This document shows, piece after piece, positions 51,454 to 61,200 of a DNA stretch of 64,000 nt. Position 1 is the stretch's first letter, and every line of letters starts with the position of its first letter. Both the position numbers and the translations under genes were made by a program. The notes beneath the pieces were generated by a model, which worked only from the letters and a program-made list of their open reading frames with translations, searched no databases and was not told the DNA's origin. The stretch comes from JBAZDC01 sp041654595 (GTDB lineage Bacteria > Pseudomonadota > Gammaproteobacteria > Burkholderiales > Burkholderiaceae_B): NCBI GenBank assembly GCA_964551305.1, contig CAZKBT010000004.1, positions 17,846 to 81,845 of the forward strand, read 5' to 3'.

Positions 51454-52434
51454 ATGAATTCCAATCGCCGCGCCTTCATCAGTGGGTTGGCTGCCTTATC
51501 GTTAGCGGGCTTCGCGCATGGGGTTCATGCCCAAAGCTGGCCCGCCAAGCCCATCACCTTGGTAGTGGCGTTTCCCGCGGGCGGGGATACCGACGTGGTG
51601 GCTCGCATTTATGCCGAGAAGCTTTCCACTCTCCTTGGCCAGCCCGTGGTCGTGCAGAACAAGCCGGGAGCGGCGGGCGTATTGGGTCATTCCTACGTGG
51701 CGCGGGCCAAGCCCGATGGCTACACGCTGGCCTTTGCGCCCAATCCGCTGGTCATCACGCAGCACGTCTATCAGGTAAGCCCCAATCAGTCGTTCGATCC
51801 GGTAACGGATTTCAGTCCCGTCATTCAGGACGACGTGATTCCGCTGGTCATGATCGCCAATCCGGAAAGCGGCATAAAAACGGTGGCGCAATTGGTCGAA
51901 GCGGCCAAAAAGGATCCCAGTCTGACTTTTGCGACGCCTGGCGCGGGCACCACGATGCAAGTGGTCGGCGAAATGCTGAATCGTGCGGCTGGCATGGCGC
52001 TGACGCACATACCCTATCGCGGCACGGCGCCGGTCATCAACGATGCGCTCGGGAACCAATTCACCGTGGGCTGGGTGACGTCAGGGGCCGCGATGCAGCA
52101 TATCCAGTCCGGCCGGCTGATCGCGCTTGCAACGTCGTCGCCCGAACGCATAAAAGCCATGCCTTCGGTGCCGACATTGCGGGAAGAGGGGTATGACATC
52201 ACCTTGGATGCATGGCAGGGCTTGCTAGGGCCGGCCGGCTTGCCCGAGCATATCGTATCGACGCTGAATAGGCACCTGAACGACATCATCAAGCTTCCCG
52301 ATGTCAGCGCGCGATTGTTGAACATGGGGATAGAGCCTTTGGGCGGCACGCCCGAAGATTTCCGGCGCCGCATCACCGAAGACAACGCGCTGTATGAGCG
52401 CCTGACGAAAGAGTACTCCATTCGGGTGCACTAG
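51454..52434 (+). CDS. Bug-family tripartite tricarboxylate transporter substrate-binding protein
   Basis: A 326-residue periplasmic binding protein of the Bug/TctC family, expanded in Bordetella and relatives. The signal has a twin-arginine-like start (SNRRAFISGLAALSLAG) and ends at VHAQ. The ligand-binding core has PAGGDTDVVARIYAEKLS, NKPGAAGVLGHSYVARAKPDGYTL and the PYRGTAPV stretch. It probably binds the carboxylate fed into the next two genes. No membrane subunits are near. ATG 51454 has AAGGA nearby; the frame extends upstream without support. Confidence 0.92.
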   Translation: MNSNRRAFISGLAALSLAGFAHGVHAQSWPAKPITLVVAFPAGGDTDVVARIYAEKLSTLLGQPVVVQNKPGAAGVLGHSYVARAKPDGYTLAFAPNPLVITQHVYQVSPNQSFDPVTDFSPVIQDDVIPLVMIANPESGIKTVAQLVEAAKKDPSLTFATPGAGTTMQVVGEMLNRAAGMALTHIPYRGTAPVINDALGNQFTVGWVTSGAAMQHIQSGRLIALATSSPERIKAMPSVPTLREEGYDITLDAWQGLLGPAGLPEHIVSTLNRHLNDIIKLPDVSARLLNMGIEPLGGTPEDFRRRITEDNALYERLTKEYSIRVH

Positions 52435-52465
52435 CCGCGCCCTTCAATCATGCCGGAGCATGTAC

Positions 52466-53881
52466 GTGACTGAACCCCGAAAACCCTATACCCGCATTCT
52501 GGCTCGCTACCTGGAACAGCTTCGCTACGAAGACATTCCCGACCCCGTGGTAAGCCGCGCCAAGCAAGTCATCCTGCATACGATAGGCGCTTCCCTGGCC
52601 TGCTTCCATTCGAAAATGGCGCAGGACTCCATCGCCTTGGCCAAGGACATGGGGACGGGCGGGATCAATGCCTCCATTCTGGGCGACGGTTCCCTGGTTT
52701 CCTTGCAGAACGCCGCGTTTGCGAACGGCGTGCTGGCGGATTTGCTGGATTGGGAAGACTGCTCTTGGACCGGGCATCCTTCCGCCGGCCTGGTGCCGAC
52801 CGGCATCGCCGTTTCTCAGGCTTATCGCAAGAGCGGCAAAGAGCTGTTGACTGCGATCGTCGGCGGCTTCGAGGTCTATCAACGTATCGCCATGGCCATC
52901 AACCCATCTTTGGAGCGATTTTTATCCGGATGGGGACTGCATTGTTGGCAAATTTTTGCCTCGGCGACCGTAGCCGGCAAGCTGATGGGATTCAAAGGCG
53001 AAAAAATGCAGCAATTATTCGGCGCCGCCGCCGTCATGACGCCCAACGCCTTGGATTATCTGCATGCTTCATTTAGTGATTTCTACCATTACACATGGGG
53101 ATTGACGGCCAAGAACGCCATCGAATGCGCCTGGATCACCGAGCGGGGCATCACCACGCTGACCGAAGCGCTGGAAGGAAGCAGCGGCTACTACGTGGGT
53201 ACGTCCGACCAGTGTGATTGGAGCTGGTTCGACAAGGAACTGGGGCAACGGTATCTGATCATGGAGCTCATGATCAAGAACTGGCCCGTGAACATGTGGA
53301 TCCAATCCCCCATGGACTTATTGGACGGGTTATACAAAAAACATCGATTCGACCCGGACGACATCGAAAGGATCGAAGTTTCCCCCTACATTCCGCGCCG
53401 CAGCGAGCCTACTCCGAAAGAAGGCTACGCATCGCTGGTCAAGGCCCAATTCAGCATTCCTTTTTGCCTGGCGATGTACCTCAAGGGGCCTGCCATGGGG
53501 GTGGCCTGGCTGGATGAAAAGTACCTTACCGACCCGGAGATCCTTCAGCTGGCATCGCGTGTCGTGGGCATAGGCGAGACGGACGTCAGCCACTATCACC
53601 ATTTCGTCTCGTTCCAGAACGGCGGATACCTGACCTATCAGATGAAGATAATCATGAAAGACGGCTCGCACTACCAGGAAAGCCTGGATTATCCCAAAGG
53701 ACACCCCTCGAATCCTTTCACGGACCAGGAATGTATCGACAACTTTCATTTGCAAACCCGTGACGTGCTGGCCGAGGATCGCCGCGATGCGCTGGTCGAT
53801 TTTGTTTTTAACCGGTTGGAATCGGTGCAGGACATGACGGAAATGATTCCCTATACCACCATCGGGGCCGGTCGCGGATGA
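52466..53881 (+). CDS. MmgE/PrpD-family protein
   Basis: About 471 residues, matching the MmgE/PrpD fold that includes 2-methylcitrate dehydratase and cis-aconitate decarboxylase. Typical stretches are the N-terminal helices VVSRAKQVILHTIGASLACF, ANGVLADLLDWEDCSWTGHPS (where the family has the catalytic His/Asp region) and AAAVMTPNALDYLHAS. The substrate is unknown. ATG 52460 is only one base from GGAG, whereas GTG 52466 is seven bases away and is preferred. The next gene overlaps its stop by four bases. Confidence 0.88.
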   Translation: MTEPRKPYTRILARYLEQLRYEDIPDPVVSRAKQVILHTIGASLACFHSKMAQDSIALAKDMGTGGINASILGDGSLVSLQNAAFANGVLADLLDWEDCSWTGHPSAGLVPTGIAVSQAYRKSGKELLTAIVGGFEVYQRIAMAINPSLERFLSGWGLHCWQIFASATVAGKLMGFKGEKMQQLFGAAAVMTPNALDYLHASFSDFYHYTWGLTAKNAIECAWITERGITTLTEALEGSSGYYVGTSDQCDWSWFDKELGQRYLIMELMIKNWPVNMWIQSPMDLLDGLYKKHRFDPDDIERIEVSPYIPRRSEPTPKEGYASLVKAQFSIPFCLAMYLKGPAMGVAWLDEKYLTDPEILQLASRVVGIGETDVSHYHHFVSFQNGGYLTYQMKIIMKDGSHYQESLDYPKGHPSNPFTDQECIDNFHLQTRDVLAEDRRDALVDFVFNRLESVQDMTEMIPYTTIGAGRG

Positions 53882-54933
53882 AAAACCTGACATTCATAGG
53901 AGCGGGCAGCACGGGAATCGCCGCCGCGGGATACTTCGGTATGAAGGGATTTCGCGCCACGCTTTACGATGGCGGACGGAGCGCGTCGAATTTGCGGGAG
54001 ATCGAAAGCCGCGGCGGCGTACAGCTTGCCGGCTGTGTCGAGGGTTTCGGCCCGGTGCGCGTTGCCCGAGGACCCGGCGAGGCTTTGGCGGACGCCGACG
54101 TCGTGCTCGTGCACGTCGTGGCGCATCGCCACGAAGAGGTCGCCATGGAGATCGTGCCCTACGTCAAAAGCGGGCAACATATCGTGATATGCCCCGGTAA
54201 TCTGGGCTGCTTCGTCTTTCGCCGTGTTTTTGACGAATTCGGTGTGGGCGAGGGGGTGACGATCTCGGTCATGCAGGGAAATCTGTTCCCGTGCCGTATC
54301 GTGGGGAATGCAACGGCGGTGATTGCGTTCCCGCTTGCCACGAAGACGATCGCCTCCTATCCCGGCAAGGAGACCGGCAATGCGGTTGCGGCCCTGGCAG
54401 GCATCGTGGATTGCATCGGTGGCAAGGATGCTTTCGACTGTGCGTTGAATTCGACCAATTTTGTCGTGCATTTGCCTGCGGCGGTGCTTTCCGCCAGCGC
54501 GGTGGAGAAGCAAGGCCCTGGTTTCAGGATCTATGAGGCGGGTATCGGAGAAGCCGTCCTGAGATGCGCGGAAAAGCTGGAACGGGAAAGGAGCGCCATC
54601 GTGACGTCGTTGGGCTATCAGGCCGCGCCCAGCCCCGTCGGCTTGATGGAGGATGTGATGAACTACGAACGGCATCCTTATTTGCAGCATTTTCATGCGC
54701 TGGAGGGTCCCGATCGGACCTCGCATCGATATTACACGGAAGATTCGCTATGTAATGGGGCGTTCATGAGCTCGGTTGGCCGCCGCTTGGGCGTACCCAC
54801 CCCGATGCTGGACGCGTTGCTTGCGATCACTGGCGCCATCAACGAAACGGATTATGTCCAGCATGGCCGCACTCTTGAGAACCTGGGTTTCGACCGCACT
54901 CTTTCCATTCAGGACGTCATGGCCACGCTTTAA
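53878..54933 (+). CDS. NAD/NADP octopine/nopaline dehydrogenase-family protein
   Basis: A 351-residue opine-dehydrogenase-like oxidoreductase. The Rossmann motif is IGAGSTGIAAAGYFGMKGF at the N-terminus, with ADVVLVHVVAHRHEEVA and VICPGNLG following, and an alpha-helical C-terminal substrate domain including the conserved histidine region NYERHPYLQHFHALEGP. Family members oxidise N-(carboxyalkyl) amino acids or related alpha-substituted acids. Coupled to MmgE/PrpD by ATGA overlap. Substrate unknown. Confidence 0.88.
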   Translation: MKNLTFIGAGSTGIAAAGYFGMKGFRATLYDGGRSASNLREIESRGGVQLAGCVEGFGPVRVARGPGEALADADVVLVHVVAHRHEEVAMEIVPYVKSGQHIVICPGNLGCFVFRRVFDEFGVGEGVTISVMQGNLFPCRIVGNATAVIAFPLATKTIASYPGKETGNAVAALAGIVDCIGGKDAFDCALNSTNFVVHLPAAVLSASAVEKQGPGFRIYEAGIGEAVLRCAEKLERERSAIVTSLGYQAAPSPVGLMEDVMNYERHPYLQHFHALEGPDRTSHRYYTEDSLCNGAFMSSVGRRLGVPTPMLDALLAITGAINETDYVQHGRTLENLGFDRTLSIQDVMATL

Positions 54934-54938
54934 TGCGG

Positions 54939-54981
54939 CGACACCCCGATGCTGGACGGAAATCCGGTCTTCGGGGTGTCG
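54939..54981. terminator. long stem-loop between convergent operons
   Basis: CGACACCCCGA (54939-54949) pairs perfectly with TCGGGGTGTCG (54971-54981), an 11-base stem around 21 bases. It sits six bases after the opine-dehydrogenase stop and before the convergent dsbA end. There is no T-tract, so it may act as a rho-independent-like barrier in both directions or in mRNA stability. Confidence 0.5.
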
Positions 54982-55031
54982 TTGGGGGGCGCCGGGCGCC
55001 AGTACGGCTGTGGTCGGGTGCGGCCAGGGCC

Positions 55032-55658
55032 TCAGTTCTTCCTGACCATCTCGATCAGTTTCGACGCTTGCGCGGCGGTCTGCTGGTAGCCGCCGGCCAG
55101 GCTGGGCGAGGTCAGGTATCGTCCGCCGACGGCAACGGACGGCGTGCCGTCGATGTCATAGACTTTTGCCAGCTCGTTGGCGCGGTTGATTTTCGATTGC
55201 GTGCCGAACGAGTTGAAGACGTCCTCAAAAGCCTTGCGGTCGACCCCTTGTTCCACGACCCAGTCCGTGATCGCCTTGGCGGTGAAGATGCGCTTGCGTT
55301 CTTCGTGGATGGCCTTGAACGCCGCCTCGTGCAGATCCAGGCGGTTCAGGGCTTCGAGGGAATAATACAGTTTTTGCAAGTCGGCCATGCTGGCATTGAA
55401 CGCAACGGGCACGGCGCGCACGACGACGTCAGGCGGCAAGGTCTTTTTCCATTCCTGCATGATCGGCTCGAGGGTTTTGCAGTGGATGCACGAATATGCG
55501 AAGAATTCGAGGACTTCGATCTTGCCGGTGGTGTCCGATGGCTGAGCGGGGGTCACGGCGACATAGCCGTTTTGCGCATGCGCAACCGGCATCAGCATGA
55601 TGCCCGCGCCCAGGGTGAAGGCGGCCGCGGCGCGCGATAAGATTTTCTTCAGCAGCAT
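55032..55658 (-). CDS. dsbA: periplasmic thiol:disulfide oxidoreductase DsbA
   Basis: DsbA, 208 residues, introduces disulfides into exported proteins. A signal peptide (about 1-28, ending AHA) is followed by the thioredoxin fold with the active site CIHC at 57-60 in FFAYSCIHC and the cis-proline in DIDGTPSVAVGG. It follows the SPOR gene and argS on the same strand, a conserved order in Alcaligenaceae. Confidence 0.95.
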   Translation of the reverse strand: MLLKKILSRAAAAFTLGAGIMLMPVAHAQNGYVAVTPAQPSDTTGKIEVLEFFAYSCIHCKTLEPIMQEWKKTLPPDVVVRAVPVAFNASMADLQKLYYSLEALNRLDLHEAAFKAIHEERKRIFTAKAITDWVVEQGVDRKAFEDVFNSFGTQSKINRANELAKVYDIDGTPSVAVGGRYLTSPSLAGGYQQTAAQASKLIEMVRKN

Positions 55659-55727
55659 GAATGATTTCCCATATTAAAAAAACAGCAAGCGTTTATTAGA
55701 CTCTATTATGCGCAAGAAGGTTCCGCG

Positions 55728-56411
55728 CTATTGACGCACCACTGAGGACTCGATCTTTTCTTCCCCCAGCTTGGCGCGCGATCGATTCATCTCGTCTATG
55801 CCGTTGAAGGGGCCCACGCGCACGCGATGTATCGTCGAGCCGTTGATCTGCGCTTTCTGGACCTGCGCGGGAAGCCCCAGCAGCAATATCCGCGCCTTGA
55901 CACTGTCGGCGTCTTTTTCGGACCGGAACGCCCCGGCTTGCAGGAAGTAGACGGTATCGGCGTTGGCGGTCGGCTTGGGGGCCGGGGCGGGAGCAGGCTT
56001 GGCCGCTGCGGACGGCGGCTGTTCCGCGGCGGGCGCGCTCGGCTCCTTGTCCAGGCTGGCAATGAGATTGCCGAGATCATCGGGCGTATTGGGCGCCGGC
56101 GTAGGCGGCTTGGGGGCGCCGGGCACGGACTCCAGCCCCGGAATGGGGGTGAACGCGCCGTCCACGGGCCCCAATGGCGTGTCGCCCGTGCCGGGCTTGC
56201 CCGACAAGCCGAAATTCGGATCCGGCGCATCGCGCAGGTCCGGCAACAGCGTAGTGGGCTGCTCGCGGCTTGCCTTGTCCACGAACGGCATGGGTACTTG
56301 CGTGACGAACAGCGCAACGACCACGGCCGCGCCCAAACCCAGGATAAGGCCGGCAAGCACGCCGAACCAGGTGTTGCCTCCGGAAGAAGTTTTGCGACGA
56401 GTACGGGCCAT
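55728..56411 (-). CDS. SPOR-domain protein (FtsN-like)
   Basis: A 227-residue bitopic inner-membrane protein: short basic cytoplasmic tail, one membrane span (FGVLAGLILGLGAAVVVALFV), a Pro/Ala-rich periplasmic linker (about 60-145) and a C-terminal SPOR domain (VYFLQAGAFRSEKDADSVK to RVRVGPFNGIDEMNRS) that binds denuded peptidoglycan glycans. The architecture matches FtsN-type division proteins, though sequence alone does not prove the division role. argS ends eight bases upstream. Confidence 0.9.
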   Translation of the reverse strand: MARTRRKTSSGGNTWFGVLAGLILGLGAAVVVALFVTQVPMPFVDKASREQPTTLLPDLRDAPDPNFGLSGKPGTGDTPLGPVDGAFTPIPGLESVPGAPKPPTPAPNTPDDLGNLIASLDKEPSAPAAEQPPSAAAKPAPAPAPKPTANADTVYFLQAGAFRSEKDADSVKARILLLGLPAQVQKAQINGSTIHRVRVGPFNGIDEMNRSRAKLGEEKIESSVVRQ

Positions 56412-56419
56412 AGTGAGCG

Positions 56420-58105
56420 TTACATCCTTTCAGGGGCGGATACCCCGAGCAGGGCCAGGCCGTTGGCGATGACGTTGGCCGTCGCCTGGGCCAGCCGTAA
56501 ACGGGCGAGCTTGAGCTCGGTATCGTCGATCAACACGCGTTCGGCGTTGTACCAGGCATGGAAGTCGGCGGCGCAATCGCGTAGCCAGAAGGCCAGGTGA
56601 TGGGGGGCGAGTTCTTGCGCGGCCAGCTCCAGGGTGCCGGGAAATTCCGACAAGCGTTGCATGAGCGCGAATTCGGTGGGGGCGACGAGCCGGGTGATGT
56701 CGGCCTGCGGGATCTGCGCCGCCAGCTCGGACGATTGCGCCAGCATCGAATGGATGCGCGCATGGGCGTATTGAATGTAATAGACGGGGTTCTCTTCGCT
56801 TTTGGACAAGGCCAGGTCGATGTCAAACACGAATTCGGAATCCGCCCGGCGCTGGATCAGGAAGTAGCGCACCGCGTCGCGGCCCACCCAGTCGATCAGG
56901 TCTCGCAGGGTGACGTAGCTACCGGCGCGCTTGGATATCTTGACCTCGACACCGTTGCGCACGACCTTGACCATGTTGTGCAGGATATAGCTGGGGAAGG
57001 TCTTGGGTATGCCGACGTTCAGTCCTTGCAGGCCGGCCCTGACCCGGGCGACCGTGCCGTGGTGGTCCGTGCCCTGGATATTGATGGCGTGGTGAAAGCC
57101 CCGTTCCCACTTGGCCAGATGGTAGGCGACGTCGGGAACGAAATACGTATAGCCGCCTTCGGACTTGCGCATGACGCGGTCTTTGTCGTCGCCGGTGCCG
57201 AGCTCGGTCGTGCGCAGCCACAAGGCGCCGTCGCGCTCGTAGGTATGACCCGCGTCGATCAGCGCCTGCACGGTCTTCTCGACGCGTCCGCTGGTGTAGA
57301 GCGAGCTTTCCAGATAGAAATTATCGAATTTCAGGTCGAAGGCCTGCAGGTCCAGATCCTGTTCGCGACGCAAGTAAGCGACGGCGAACGCGCGGATGGC
57401 GTCCAGATCGCCGGCGTCGCCGCTGGCGGCGACGCTATCGCCGTCGGCGGGCTGGACGACGGCGAGCGCCAGATAATCCCGCGCGATGTCGGCGATGTAG
57501 TCGCCTTTGTAGCCATCGGCCGGAAAATCCGGATGGTCGGGGGCCAGGCCGCGCGCCCTGGCTTGTACGCTGATGGCTAGGTTGTTGATCTGGTTGCCCG
57601 CATCGTTGTAATAGAACTCGCGGGTAACGTCATAGCCCTGGGCGCTGTACAGCCGGCAGATGGCGTCGCCCAGGGCGGCCTGGCGCGCATGGCCCACGTG
57701 CAAGGGGCCTGTGGGATTGGCGGATACGAACTCGACCAGGATTTTTTCCCGCGTCGGCGTTTTGTGGCCGAAACGGCCGCTTTGTCGGGCGATGGCGCTC
57801 AGCACCGCTTGGCGGGCGGACGTCGCCAGGCGGAAATTGATGAATCCGGGGCCGGCGACTTCCGCCGTCGAAATCAAGGCGTCGACGGCGGGTTGCGCCA
57901 GGAGCCGGTCTATGATTTGTTGCGCCAGTTCGCGCGGATTGCGCCTGGCGGGCTTGGCCAATTGCATGGCGATATTACTGGCAATGTCGCCATGCGCCGC
58001 GACCTTGGGCCGTTCGAGCAGAATGGTGGGCGCGGCATCCGGAACGATTTCCGTCACCGCTTTTTGCAAAAGCGAAATGAGCTGTTGTTGTTGCTCGATA
58101 AGCAT
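56420..58105 (-). CDS. argS: arginyl-tRNA synthetase
   Basis: ArgRS, 561 residues, class I synthetase. The N-terminal additional domain is followed by VEFVSANPTGPLHVGHARQA with the HVGH signature, the Rossmann core, and the KMSKS-equivalent KISKRAGS. The C-terminal anticodon domain ends RLAQATANVIANGLALLGV. It leads a short operon with the SPOR gene and dsbA. Confidence 0.97.
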   Translation of the reverse strand: MLIEQQQQLISLLQKAVTEIVPDAAPTILLERPKVAAHGDIASNIAMQLAKPARRNPRELAQQIIDRLLAQPAVDALISTAEVAGPGFINFRLATSARQAVLSAIARQSGRFGHKTPTREKILVEFVSANPTGPLHVGHARQAALGDAICRLYSAQGYDVTREFYYNDAGNQINNLAISVQARARGLAPDHPDFPADGYKGDYIADIARDYLALAVVQPADGDSVAASGDAGDLDAIRAFAVAYLRREQDLDLQAFDLKFDNFYLESSLYTSGRVEKTVQALIDAGHTYERDGALWLRTTELGTGDDKDRVMRKSEGGYTYFVPDVAYHLAKWERGFHHAINIQGTDHHGTVARVRAGLQGLNVGIPKTFPSYILHNMVKVVRNGVEVKISKRAGSYVTLRDLIDWVGRDAVRYFLIQRRADSEFVFDIDLALSKSEENPVYYIQYAHARIHSMLAQSSELAAQIPQADITRLVAPTEFALMQRLSEFPGTLELAAQELAPHHLAFWLRDCAADFHAWYNAERVLIDDTELKLARLRLAQATANVIANGLALLGVSAPERM

Positions 58106-58208
58106 AGGAAGCTACGTTATGGGTGGAAATGAGCGTGTGAGCGCGCGATGTTGGCCCGATGGCGGCGCAAAGCTGCGGCGCGACCGCTTTGCATAGCCCT
58201 AAATCATA

Positions 58209-61200
58209 TCAGACGGGGGCATTTTCCCATCCCAGTTCGTCTTCCAGCCACTTTCTGTAACCTTCCATATCCACGGTGCCGATCGCCTGCTCGTCGGTGG
58301 TTCGCCAATCTCGTTTGAGCTCGATGAGCGCTTCCACGCTTGCGCGGCGTTCGCCGCCCAGCGTCGGATGGTCGTTCTGATAGGCGTGGCGGGCGGCCCC
58401 GGTGGCATCCTGGACCGCCCGGTCGCCGTTCATGATCTGGCGCATCAGCGTCGTACGGGCATCGTTGATGAAGGGCGCGGCGACCGTTTGCCGCGCCTGG
58501 TCCGGATCGTCGAAGGCGACGGTGGCCATCCGCGCCTGCCAGAGCATCCAGTTCAGGCTGACGTCGGCCAGGTCGCCCATCCGTTCGCGCTCGTCTTCCA
58601 ACGCGCCGCCCCCGATATCCGAATGCGCGCCGATGAAGGGCGCTTCGACGACATTGGGGTTGTCCTGGCTGGCGGCGCTGGCCAGGGGAAACGTCCAGCG
58701 GTGTTCGTTCAGCGCCACCGCGTGAGCGACCCACTGCCAGGCCGAGGCGATGCTCAGGTCGTAGTTGCCGTTGCTGACGCCGCCCAGGCCGAACTGCGCG
58801 ACGCTGTCGAACAGCCCCATGAACCGGAGATCGACGCAGATATTCAGCGTGCCGCGCAATGCGTCCGAATAGGTGAAGCGTCCTCCTTGCACGTGTTGCC
58901 CGATCACATTGCCAAAATGCCGGGCCAGCGCCGCGCCGCGGGAGAATCCGATAATGTCGATCGGTACGCTGCGGGCCGGCGGCGCTTCCTGCGCCTGGTA
59001 CAGGGCATTGAGCAGCCATTGCCATTGCGTGTCCAGGATCCGCGATGCCCGCCAGGCGGTGATGGCGTCCCAATTCATGTACAGGGGCGTGCCGGGGCCG
59101 GAGTGATAGTAGACCGGGCCGTCGCGATAGAGTTGGCCGAGCATCCAGACATTGCTTTCGGTATCGGTATTGAGGCGCGTGCCGTCGAATGCGAAGAGCA
59201 GTAGTCCGTAAGGGTCGATGTAGCGCCTGGGCTGCTGGCGCGCGTAGCCCAGCGCCTGGTTGCCCGGGACCGGACCCAGCGGATCGGGCTCCAGGTATTG
59301 TCCCGATGCGGGAAGGTAGTGGCGCAGGATGTTGTCGTGCCAGCCCGTTTCGGCATCGGCGACCTGGCCGGGCAGGCGCATGTCCAACGTCAGGTCGCCG
59401 GTGACCGCGTGGGCGTGGCCGCCGGGAGTGTAATCGGCCGCCCAGCGGATGCGCTGGTCCGTAGCGGTGACCAGGCGCGGCGCGCCGACGGCGTCGGCGT
59501 GCACGTAATGCAGGACGCTCGCCGCGTCGGGCGCGGGATCGCCGCTGTCGCCTTGGGCTGCGCTCCGATAGTCGATCAGGCCGACCAGGACGTGGCCGGC
59601 GTGAATGTAGCGCCGTGAAACCAAAGGGCGTCCCCGGGCCTGCGAAAGGCCGGGCTCGCGTTGCGCCACGAGCTGGTTGTCCAGATAGAAGTAGTGGGTT
59701 TCCTGTCCGTCATGGCGCTTGACGATGCGCTGGCCGAACGCGTTGTGGTAATAGCGCGCCAGCGGCCGGCCGTTGCGGTGCAGGCTGTGCAGGCGACGGG
59801 ACGGGCTGTATTGCAGATGGAGGTCGCCCAGCCTGTGCGGCAGTCCCGACGCGTCCCGCGCGATATCGGAACGGACGTCGCCGTCACGCCGGCTGCGTCC
59901 CGCCGCCAGCGAACCGTCGGCATGCCAGGCGTACCAAAGGGTGTCGTCGGCGCCAAGACCGGGTTGCGTGTCGCCCTCTGCGTGTCTGTCCGCCCCGATC
60001 AGGCGATGGTTTGCATCGTAGGCGTAACGCCAGCGATGGATCCAGGCTAGTTCGGGCATGCGATGCGTTTCCTGGATCAGCCGGTTCCAGGCGTCGTACC
60101 GGAGCGCTGAGGTCCACAAGACGCCGGCGTTGCCCGACAGGACGAGTTGCCGCAGGTTGCCATGCCGGTCTTGTCGTGTGCGCAGGCGTGCGCCGTTTCC
60201 GTATTCGTAGCCGTCCCGCCCAGGCCTGCTCAGGATGACGGGGTGCCGTCGTCCTGACGCATCGTGCCAGGCGATGCCCAGCAATCGGGTTTGTGGTCCC
60301 CATTGATAGTGCAGCGATCCGCCTTCGGGCAGATGATGGACGATCAGGCGATGCCGGGCGTCATATTCGAAGCGTTCGGTGTAGATCATGCCCGCGGCGG
60401 CCCGCTCGGCCATGCGGTGCACGGTGCGTTGAACCAGCCTGCCGTGTTCGTCATAGCGGCGGGCTTCGGTTTCATGGGGATGCGCGATGCGGGTCAGCTG
60501 CGAGCCGTGCCATGTTAGCCTGGTGGCCTGTCGCACTCCGGCCCGTTGCTCGAGCTGCAGGATGGGGCGTCCCGCTCGGTCGTAGCGATAACGAACTTCA
60601 TCGCCGTTGGCGAGCCGTCGCCGCTCGGGCTGGCCGTGCTTGGTGTACGCGACCTGCTCCAAGCCCGTCAGGGAGGCTTGCCAGTTGCTGCGCAGGCCTT
60701 GGCTCGAATAACGCATGATCAGGCCCGGCCAGCCGGAAGCCGGGGCGCGCAATTCGCGCAGCGCCCCCGCATCGTCACGCTCCAGTTGGAGAAGATTGAC
60801 GGCAAGCAAGCGGCCGCGCTCGTCGTATGCGACGTGATTGCCGGGGCTTGCGCATCCGGGGCAGGAGGCGCCGCTGACGGCGGCCAGCCTGTGCCGTCCG
60901 TTCACGCTCAGCGTGTCGAAGCGCGAAGCGAGCCCGTCGCTGACGATCGTGGTCAGCCCCGGCCGGGTCGCGCCGGGGACGCGGTCGTAATGCAGGTCCA
61001 GGCGCTGTCGCCGGCTGTCCGGGTCTCCCGCTATCGAAAGAATGGCGCGGCCCTGGAGGTCGTAGGCCCAGGTATTGATGCGCTGGGAACGCCGCATGCC
61101 GTGCTCGTGGAGCACGATGCCCGTCAGCGCATAGGCGTTTCCCGATTGCCGCTCGGTTTCGTACAGATAGTGGCGCTGCATGCCGTCGGGCCGGATCACT

